From Bacteroidales bacterium (GTDB taxonomy: Bacteria; Bacteroidota; Bacteroidia; Bacteroidales; UBA1402), in NCBI GenBank assembly GCA_017464285.1, contig JAFUDT010000004.1:1-64000 (forward strand): a stretch of 64,000 bases of DNA. Reading direction: 5' to 3'. Shown here in pieces: positions 57,716 to 64,000 of this stretch; the stretch's first letter is position 1, and every line of letters begins with the position of its first letter. Both the position numbers and the translations under genes were made by a program. Below the pieces are notes generated by a model. It had not been told where the DNA came from. It saw only the letters and a program-made list of their open reading frames with translations, and made no database searches.

Positions 57716-59452
57716 ATGAGTCGGAGGATGCTTGTGCGGACATTGTCGGCCCTGATGCTGTTTCAGACAGCCGTCAGGGCCGATAAGGCTTTCTCTTCCC
57801 CTCGTCGCCCCGCCTGGCGGGTGACCGACTCGATACGGCCGTCCGATTTTCAGCCTCCTCTGGACATCCCCCTTCTGCTGAGTGCCAATTTCGGAGAACT
57901 GAGGAAAAACCATTTTCATACCGGGCTGGACATCAAGACCCAGGGCGTGACAGGCAAGACTGTCCGCGCCGTGGCCGACGGCTGGGTCTCCCGTCTGGCG
58001 GTAAGCCGCTATGGCTACGGCAAGGCTGTCTACATCGACCATCCCAACGGCTACACTTCGGTCTATGGGCATCTGGAATCCTTTGCACCGCGGCTGGATT
58101 CGGTCGTGCGGGAGGCTCAATACAACGGCCGTTCCTATGTCCAGAACCTGTTTTTTGAACCCGGGGAGCTTCCCGTCAGCCGCGGCCAGGCCCTGGCGCT
58201 GAGCGGCAACACCGGCAGCTCGGGCGGACCTCATCTGCATTTCGAGATACGGGAGACGGAGAGCGAAGAGCCGATGGATCCGCTGCTGTGGTTTTCCGAC
58301 AGAATCGTTGACGATGTGAAGCCAAGGGTGCAGGCCCTGGCCGTGTATGCCCCGGCGGGCGAAGGAGTGCTTTCCAATGGTCAGGACAAGCAGATTGTCG
58401 CAGTGAATACGGGCCAGACTCCTCTGCTCCCGGCTGTCTGGGGGCGGATAGGACTGGGGCTGAAAGCCTACGACTATATGAGCGGCACCATCAATGTCTA
58501 TGGTGTTTGCCGCTTGCAGCTTTTTGTCGATGAAAAGGAGGTATTCTCTCAGGAGCTCAATCGTTTTTCCTTCGATGAATCGCGTTATGTGAACGCGCTG
58601 ACCGACTACGCCGAGTGGGCGCTGCACAATTCCTGGATCATGAAATCCTTCAGGCTTCCTTTTAACGAGTTGGATGTCTATCCCTCCGTTCTGGATGACG
58701 GCTACGTGACTGTCGAAGAGGAACGCCCCTATCCTTGTCGCTATGTCCTGAGCGACCGGCACGGCAACACGACGGTCGTCGATTTTGTCCTGGAGGGCAG
58801 GAAGATGGAAATTCCTCCGGTGGATACGACGCTTTTGTGTTTCTCCCCCCAGTATGACAACCGGTTTGTCACCCCTTGTCTGCGCCTGTCCCTGCCCCGC
58901 GCCTCACTCTATGAACCTCTGTATTTCCGCTACCGCCAGCAGCCCTCTTCTGAGGCCTCCGATATTTTTGAACTGCATGATTTGCCGGCCCCCGTCCACA
59001 CCAGCCTCTCTCTTGAACTGGCAGTCATGCGCGACCATCTGGCCGACAAGGGACAGTACTTTCTGGCCCATCTCAACCAGAGAGGCCGCTGGGAGTTCGT
59101 ACCGGCTGTCTATGACGACGGCTGGATGCGGGCCGAAGTCCGCGAGCTGGGCTCCTATACGGTGCTGACCGACACGGTGGCGCCAAAAATAATCTTGCCC
59201 TCTATTGACAATGTTCTGAAAAATGTTTTAATTCGCATCGGTATCCGCGACGATGAAACCGACATTGCCGGGTATGAATGCCTGATAGACGGGAACTGGG
59301 CCCTGTTTGAGGACGATTACAAGAACGCATCCATCTTCTACCGTCCCGACGGCAGAGCCCTTCGCCGCAGCGAAAAGCCGCACCGCCTGAGCGTGAAGGT
59401 CTGGGATGTCTGCGGCAATGTCGCCAGCAAGGAGTGGCAATTCAATTATTAA
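57716..59452 (+). CDS. Exported M23 (LytM-type) peptidase
   Basis: 578 residues. An N-terminal signal-like stretch (about residues 5-22) precedes an M23 domain: His68 and Asp72 in NHFHTGLDIKT, and His173/His175 in GGPHLHFEIRE, all zinc ligands or catalytic residues, so the enzyme looks active. The remaining ~390 residues are beta-rich repeats of unknown role, probably substrate or partner binding. It is expected to cut peptidoglycan cross-links in the periplasm. It lies 12 bp after panD and 10 bp before the phosphohexomutase gene. Confidence 0.9.
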   Translation: MSRRMLVRTLSALMLFQTAVRADKAFSSPRRPAWRVTDSIRPSDFQPPLDIPLLLSANFGELRKNHFHTGLDIKTQGVTGKTVRAVADGWVSRLAVSRYGYGKAVYIDHPNGYTSVYGHLESFAPRLDSVVREAQYNGRSYVQNLFFEPGELPVSRGQALALSGNTGSSGGPHLHFEIRETESEEPMDPLLWFSDRIVDDVKPRVQALAVYAPAGEGVLSNGQDKQIVAVNTGQTPLLPAVWGRIGLGLKAYDYMSGTINVYGVCRLQLFVDEKEVFSQELNRFSFDESRYVNALTDYAEWALHNSWIMKSFRLPFNELDVYPSVLDDGYVTVEEERPYPCRYVLSDRHGNTTVVDFVLEGRKMEIPPVDTTLLCFSPQYDNRFVTPCLRLSLPRASLYEPLYFRYRQQPSSEASDIFELHDLPAPVHTSLSLELAVMRDHLADKGQYFLAHLNQRGRWEFVPAVYDDGWMRAEVRELGSYTVLTDTVAPKIILPSIDNVLKNVLIRIGIRDDETDIAGYECLIDGNWALFEDDYKNASIFYRPDGRALRRSEKPHRLSVKVWDVCGNVASKEWQFNY

Positions 59453-59462
59453 AACTACGTAT

Positions 59463-61211
59463 ATGGAAAACAAGGAATTGATTCAACAAGTCACCGCCAA
59501 GGCGAAAGTCTGGCTGGGCAGTGCCTATGACCCGCAGACCCGGTCCGATGTGCAGCGCATGCTCGACAGTGAAGACAAGACAGAGCTGATAGAAAGTTTC
59601 TACAAAGACCTGGAATTCGGTACGGGCGGACTGCGCGGCATCATGGGCTCCGGCACCAACCGCATGAACCGCTACACGGTGGGAGCTGCCACCCAGGGCC
59701 TGGCCAATTACTTGAAAAAAAGTTTTGCCTCGAAAAAGGAAATCCGTGTCGCCATCGGCCATGACTGCCGCAACAACAGCCGTCTGTTCGCCGAAATCTC
59801 CGCCGATATCTTTTCTGCCAACGGCATCCACGTCTATTTGTTCGAGAGCCTGCGTCCGACCCCGGAAATGTCCTTTGCCATCCGTCATCTGGGCTGCCAG
59901 AGCGGAATCATCCTGACGGCCTCGCACAACCCTAAGGAATACAACGGCTACAAGGCCTATTGGGACGACGGCGGTCAGGTGGTGGCCCCGCATGACAGGA
60001 ACATCATTGCCGAGGTCAACGCCATCAGCCGTGTGGAAGACATCAGGTTCGAGGGCGACAAAAGCCTGATAACCATCATTGGCGAGGAAGTGGACAAGGT
60101 GTATATCGACAAAATCAGACAGCTCTCGCTTTCTCCTCAGGCGATAGCCCGCCACAAGGACCTTAAGATTGTCTATACCCCCATCCACGGCACGGGTGTC
60201 AAAGTCATTCCGCGCTGCCTGCAGACCCTGGGTTTCAACAATGTCATTTCCGTCCCTGAGCAGAATGTCATCAGCGGCGATTTCCCGACGGTAGTCTCTC
60301 CCAATCCCGAAGAACCGGCCGCCATGTCGATGGCCATTGCCAAAGCCAGGGAAGTGGATGCCGACATTGTGATGGCCTCCGATCCCGATGCGGACCGTCT
60401 GGGTATTGCCGTTAAAAACGACAAGAATGAGTGGATCCTGGTCAGCGGCAATCAGAACGCCCTGCTTATCACCAGCTACCTGCTGCGCCGCTGGAAAGAA
60501 CTCGGCAAGCTCAATGGCAAACAGTACATGGTCAAGACCATCGTTACCACCGAGCTGCTCAAGGATATCGCAGATCACTACGGAGTCGAGCTCTTTGACG
60601 TATATACCGGTTTCAAGTGGATAGCCTCGGTCATGCTGCAGATGGAAGGGAAAAAGGAATTCATCTGCGGCGGTGAGGAAAGCTACGGCTTCCTGGTCGA
60701 GGATTTTGTCCGCGACAAAGACGCCGTGTCCGCGGCTGCCATGATCGCCGAGGTGCTGGCCGACGCCAGGGACAAGGGCAAGACTCTCTATGAGCAGCTG
60801 CTGGATCTCTACCTCGAATTCGGTTACTCCAGGGAAAAGGGTATCTCCATCGTCCGCAAGGGTAAGAGCGGCGCTGAGGAGATCCAGGCCATGATGGACA
60901 ATTTCCGGGCTCATCCGGTCAAGGAGCTGGCCGGATCGCCTGTAGTGCTTATCAAAGACTTCAAGACCTTGAAAGCCTGCAAGCCTCAGACGGGCGAAGT
61001 CTGGGATCTGGATATGCCGGAACCCTCCAATGTGCTGCAGTATTTCACCGAAGACAAGACCAAGGTTTCGGTCCGTCCTTCGGGAACAGAGCCGAAAATC
61101 AAGTTCTACATGGAAGTCCGTACCGGGATGAAAAGCCGGGCTGATTATGAAAAGGCCTGCGCTGCGGCCGATGCCAAGATCGAGACTATCAAGAAGTCGC
61201 TGGGCATCTGA
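59463..61211 (+). CDS. Phosphoglucomutase/phosphomannomutase
   Basis: 582 residues from ATG 59463; an in-frame ATG at 59406 lies inside the M23 gene. GTGGLRGIMGSGTNRMN near the N-terminus, the phosphoserine loop LTASHNPKEYNGYKAYW, the metal loop ASDPDADRLGIA, GGEESYGFLVEDFVRDKD for sugar binding, and RPSGTEPKIKFYMEV for phosphate binding give a complete alpha-D-phosphohexomutase. The length matches the PgcA-like group acting on glucose 1,6-phosphate. It supplies glucose-1-phosphate for envelope or glycogen pathways. A terminator follows the stop. Confidence 0.94.
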   Translation: MENKELIQQVTAKAKVWLGSAYDPQTRSDVQRMLDSEDKTELIESFYKDLEFGTGGLRGIMGSGTNRMNRYTVGAATQGLANYLKKSFASKKEIRVAIGHDCRNNSRLFAEISADIFSANGIHVYLFESLRPTPEMSFAIRHLGCQSGIILTASHNPKEYNGYKAYWDDGGQVVAPHDRNIIAEVNAISRVEDIRFEGDKSLITIIGEEVDKVYIDKIRQLSLSPQAIARHKDLKIVYTPIHGTGVKVIPRCLQTLGFNNVISVPEQNVISGDFPTVVSPNPEEPAAMSMAIAKAREVDADIVMASDPDADRLGIAVKNDKNEWILVSGNQNALLITSYLLRRWKELGKLNGKQYMVKTIVTTELLKDIADHYGVELFDVYTGFKWIASVMLQMEGKKEFICGGEESYGFLVEDFVRDKDAVSAAAMIAEVLADARDKGKTLYEQLLDLYLEFGYSREKGISIVRKGKSGAEEIQAMMDNFRAHPVKELAGSPVVLIKDFKTLKACKPQTGEVWDLDMPEPSNVLQYFTEDKTKVSVRPSGTEPKIKFYMEVRTGMKSRADYEKACAAADAKIETIKKSLGI

Positions 61212-61232
61212 GCCTGGTCCGGAATTAGCGAC

Positions 61233-61266
61233 AAAGCCCCGGGAGTGCAGACCTCCGGGGCTTTTC
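61233..61266 (+). terminator. Intrinsic terminator after the phosphohexomutase gene
   Basis: AAAGCCCCGG pairs with CCGGGGCTTT, with GAG/CTC extending it past a bulge; a TTTT run follows. Confidence 0.85.
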
Positions 61267-61285
61267 TTGTATAGGAATCAGAGAC

Positions 61286-62257
61286 TTATCTGTTGTCTTC
61301 CTTGTTCAGATAGGCAATGATGGCTTTTCGGTACTTGATGAGCAGGATGAAGCCCAGTCCGAGCAGGATACCCAGCAGTCCGTACTTGATCATCTCCATT
61401 TTCAGAGAGCGCATCTGGCCTTCATAGACGATGGGGGTCGTGGAGCTGATCGGGCCGTAGGACAGGTTTTTCATACGTATTTCATGGGCGGTGATGTGGC
61501 TCATCAGTGTGGATTTTTCCCTGGTGAGCGACTGTATCCGGCTTTCGCTGGCATAGGTCTGCTCGTTGTTAGGCTCGTTCTTCTTGACGATGGTGGGGAC
61601 AAGCCGGTTTTCCTGGAACATGACATTCTGCAGAGAGTCGATCCTGTGCAGCTCGTCGTTGAGGACACTGATCCAGCGTTTTTCGTTGTCCATGTTGATT
61701 TTCCAGGGATCGTAGAGGACAAAGGAACTGTTCATCTTGTCAAGCAAGGCCTGGCGGACGACAGGCACTGCACTTTCCGTGCGGGAAATGACCTCGACAT
61801 AGAACTGGGTGATGGACCAGGTGTAGACCAGCGAGTCAGTGCGGAACCGCTCTTTGTAGTCGATGATGTCGATGGTGGAGTTGCGGTCTATGTCAACCAC
61901 GTAGTAGGGAGTGATGCTGACGATCTGACTGGCTGTCTGGGCATCGATATTGAGAAACTTGTCCAGATCCCTGCCGCAGTGTCTGCCGACTTCCCTGACC
62001 TGTTCGATGGCATAATAGGGTTGTTTGCAGAAAGAATTCAGACCGAAGCCCGACCGGAAGGGATTATGCTGGCGGACCGACCAGTAGCCCCAGGCCAGAC
62101 CGGCCAGCAAAAACAGCAGCATGATCCACTTTTTCTGGTAGCAGGTCCTCAGGCACCAGCCCAGGATGTTTATGCCGCCCATGAAAACTTTTTTACAAGC
62201 TTGCCAGCCCAGTGAAAGCACGTCCACCAGGTTGAGTTCTTTTTTCTTTTCTTCCAT
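61286..62257 (-). CDS. Wzz-like chain-length-determinant family protein
   Basis: 323 residues from ATG 62257; the -7 box at 62283-62276 rules out the ATG at 62278. Two membrane helices, about residues 45-62 (WIMLLFLLAGLAWGYWS) and 293-312 (YGLLGILLGLGFILLIKY), flank a ~230-residue periplasmic domain with coiled-coil character near SLTREKSTLMSHI. This is the Wzz/polysaccharide co-polymerase topology, without a kinase domain. It could set chain length of O-antigen or capsule, but no polysaccharide genes are next to it in this window. Confidence 0.75.
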   Translation of the reverse strand: MEEKKKELNLVDVLSLGWQACKKVFMGGINILGWCLRTCYQKKWIMLLFLLAGLAWGYWSVRQHNPFRSGFGLNSFCKQPYYAIEQVREVGRHCGRDLDKFLNIDAQTASQIVSITPYYVVDIDRNSTIDIIDYKERFRTDSLVYTWSITQFYVEVISRTESAVPVVRQALLDKMNSSFVLYDPWKINMDNEKRWISVLNDELHRIDSLQNVMFQENRLVPTIVKKNEPNNEQTYASESRIQSLTREKSTLMSHITAHEIRMKNLSYGPISSTTPIVYEGQMRSLKMEMIKYGLLGILLGLGFILLIKYRKAIIAYLNKEDNR

Positions 62258-62275
62258 AGTTTGCAGTTTGGGGAG

Positions 62276-62307
62276 CAAATATAATGCAAGTCAGCCCTAA
62301 ACACAAA
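62276..62307 (-). promoter_or_regulatory. Promoter of the Wzz-like gene
   Basis: Minus strand: TTTG at 62307-62304, 20-bp spacer, TATATTTG at 62283-62276. Both boxes fit the consensus. The ATG at 62257 follows 18 nt after the -7 box. Confidence 0.78.
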
Positions 62308-62325
62308 AAAATGTATGTCTTTGTT

Positions 62326-62355
62326 TTTGAAATTGAATAAATAATCGTACTTTCG
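62326..62355 (+). promoter_or_regulatory. Possible promoter of the debranching-enzyme gene
   Basis: TTTG at 62326-62329, 18-bp spacer, TACTTTCG at 62348-62355 (one mismatch to TAnnTTTG). The ATG at 62392 follows 36 nt later. Confidence 0.5.
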
Positions 62356-62391
62356 TCATCATATAATCAATAGGTAATCAAAAGGCGAGGT

Positions 62392-64000
62392 ATGAGTTAT
62401 CTGAAATTTGACAAAGCACTGATGGTAAACCTGCAGCAGTCTCTGACCAAGGAGATGTTGCAGGCCAACAAGTCGGGTGCCTACAGCTATTCCACGATAG
62501 TGGACTGTAACACCCGTAAATACAATGGCCTGCTGGTCGTTCCCCTGTCGCAGTTCGGCGGCCGTAACCATGTCCTGATCTCTTCCCTGGATGCCACGGT
62601 TATCCAGCACGGTGCCGAATTCAACCTGGGGCTGCACAAATATCCGGGCGACCACTACAGTCCCAAGGGTCACAAGTATATCCGTCAGTTCGAATGCGAC
62701 GACATCCCTACCACCATCTACCGTGTGGGCGGTGTCATCCTGGCGCGCGAAAAACTTTTCATGTCTTTCGAGAACAGGATACTGATCCGTTATACCCTGC
62801 TGGAGGCCCATTCTCCTACGCGGTTGCGGTTCAAGCCCTTCCTGGCTTTCCGGGACACCAATGTCCTCTGTCACGAAAACTCCCAGATCGACAAATCCTA
62901 CCAGGAGGTGCCCAACGGCATCAAGATGTGTCTGTATCCCGGCTATCCGGAGCTCTATATGCAGTTTTCGTCCAAGAATGAGTTCAGCTACACGCCGGAC
63001 TGGTACCGCAATATCGAATACATGAAGGAGCAGGAACGCGGCTATGAGTATCAGGAGGACCTTTTTGTCCCGGGTACGTTCGAGATGCCTATCAGAAAGG
63101 GGCAGAGCATTGTCTTTGCCGCCGGCCTGTCGCCCATGTCTCCTGCCGGCATGAGAAAGGTTTTCAACGATGAAAAGGCCATGCGCAAGCCGCGCACCAG
63201 TTTCACCAACTGCCTGAAGTCGGCTGCGTATCAGTTTTACAATAAGCAGAAAGACGGACAGCGTTATCTGCTGGCCGGCTATCCCTGGTTTGAATGCCGG
63301 GCCCGTGACATGTTTGTCTCCCTGCCCGGCTGTACGCTGTCGGCCGAGGATCCCGGCCTGTTCGACGCCATTATGGAAACGGCCGGAAAGGGTCTCCGGA
63401 ATTACATGGAGGGCAGGCCGCTCGACTGCGACATTACCGAAATAGATGCTCCCGACGTGCCGCTGTGGATGATTTGGGCCATTCAGCAGTACGGCAAGGA
63501 TCAGGGCCGTGAAGCAGCCGTGGAGAAATACGGGCAGCTGGTGCTTGACACGGTGGACTACCTCGTCAACCAGCGTCATGCCAACCTCTTTGTCCACGAC
63601 AACGGCCTGGTCTATACCTATGGCAAGGACAAGCCTGTGAGCTGGATGAACTCCACCATGTACGGCCGTCCGCTTTTGCCGCGCAGCGGCTATCTGGTCG
63701 AATTCAACGCCTTGTGGTACAATGCCCTGCGTTTTGCCGCCGACATCGCCCGCGACAAGAAGCTGGATTTCGTCGCCGACAATCTTGAAAGCCTGGCGGC
63801 CAAGGCCGGCATGTCGTTTGTCAGTGTCTTCAGAAACGGCTACGGCTATCTCTACGACTATGTGGACGGCGACTATGTCGACTGGAGCGTCCGTCCGAAC
63901 CAGATATTTGCCGCCTCGCTCGACTATTCTCCGCTGGACAAGATGCAGAAAAAACAGGTGCTGGATATCGTGACCAAAGAACTGCTCACCCCTAAGGGCC
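62392..64000 (+). CDS. Glycogen-debranching (amylo-alpha-1,6-glucosidase-type) enzyme, truncated by window edge
   Basis: 536 residues visible, no stop before the edge. The N-terminal glycogen-debranching domain begins MSYLKFDKALMVNLQQSLTKEMLQANKSGAYSYSTIVDCNTRKYNGLLV-like (residues 1-50), with the start ATG at 62392. The (alpha/alpha)6 catalytic domain begins about residue 290: GYPWFECRARDMFVSLPG, then DAPDVPLWMIWAIQQYG and RPNQIFAASL. The family removes branches in glycogen-like polymers. The window ends inside the catalytic domain. Together with the nearby mutase and the GT5 gene it hints at glucan metabolism in this region. Confidence 0.88.
   Translation, partial: MSYLKFDKALMVNLQQSLTKEMLQANKSGAYSYSTIVDCNTRKYNGLLVVPLSQFGGRNHVLISSLDATVIQHGAEFNLGLHKYPGDHYSPKGHKYIRQFECDDIPTTIYRVGGVILAREKLFMSFENRILIRYTLLEAHSPTRLRFKPFLAFRDTNVLCHENSQIDKSYQEVPNGIKMCLYPGYPELYMQFSSKNEFSYTPDWYRNIEYMKEQERGYEYQEDLFVPGTFEMPIRKGQSIVFAAGLSPMSPAGMRKVFNDEKAMRKPRTSFTNCLKSAAYQFYNKQKDGQRYLLAGYPWFECRARDMFVSLPGCTLSAEDPGLFDAIMETAGKGLRNYMEGRPLDCDITEIDAPDVPLWMIWAIQQYGKDQGREAAVEKYGQLVLDTVDYLVNQRHANLFVHDNGLVYTYGKDKPVSWMNSTMYGRPLLPRSGYLVEFNALWYNALRFAADIARDKKLDFVADNLESLAAKAGMSFVSVFRNGYGYLYDYVDGDYVDWSVRPNQIFAASLDYSPLDKMQKKQVLDIVTKELLTPKG

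Overview
The window is chromosomal DNA of a Bacteroidota bacterium, most likely a Bacteroidales. Several independent signs agree: promoters of the TTTG-N19/20-TAnnTTTG type (best examples at 3664-3695, 24053-24084, 47834-47865, and on the minus strand at 62307-62276 and 3512-3482), weak use of Shine-Dalgarno sites, type III glutamine synthetase, LL-diaminopimelate aminotransferase, SIMPL-domain, DUF4270 and DUF3109 proteins, and large MG2-type surface proteins. The genus cannot be read from the sequence. I see no rRNA or tRNA gene, CRISPR array, transposase, integrase or prophage; this is mostly core genome.

Layout. 1-3462 (minus): two tandem paralogous exported proteins, the first cut by the window edge. 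3664-6122: a monocistronic EF-hand membrane protein with a textbook promoter and a terminator. 6158-8920 (minus): OmpA-like lipoprotein, gpmI, DUF3109. 9000-19617 (plus): one uninterrupted run rimP-nusA-infB-cvpA-sufB-sufC-sufD-sufS-sufE, joining translation/transcription factors to Fe-S cluster assembly. 19614-20990 (minus): DedA and SIMPL proteins. 21036-23436: pnp. 23437-24052: about 600 bp without a convincing gene, but with an array of 11-bp units, small hairpins and one tiny ORF. 24126-25815: DUF2007 protein (plus) and DEAD-box helicase (minus).

25925-47745 is a large nitrogen/glutamine cluster. Minus arm: pyrG-purF-asnB-carA-carB, where carB is only the N-terminal half of a normal large subunit. 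Plus arm: dapF-dapL, the divergent regulator lrp, gltB-gltD, glnK-amtB-outer-membrane barrel, and glnA (type III). Ammonium entry (amtB), sensing (P-II), assimilation (glnA, gltBD) and the main glutamine-consuming amidotransferases lie side by side. guaA, another glutamine amidotransferase, follows nearby at 50885-52408.

47899-53563: M16 lipoprotein peptidase (plus), then a LysM glucosaminidase and guaA (minus). 53600-56328: cytidine deaminase (plus), then a short GT5 glycogen-synthase-like protein translationally coupled to a DUF4270 lipoprotein (minus). 56511-61211 (plus): panC-panD-M23 peptidase-phosphohexomutase. 61286-64000: a Wzz-like protein (minus) divergent from a glycogen-debranching enzyme that runs off the right edge.

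The observations most worth following are the half-length carB ending at the domain boundary, the palindrome cluster in front of glnK-amtB, the 11-bp repeat/hairpin element at 23919-24028, the EF-hand membrane protein, and the outer-membrane barrel built into the ammonium operon.
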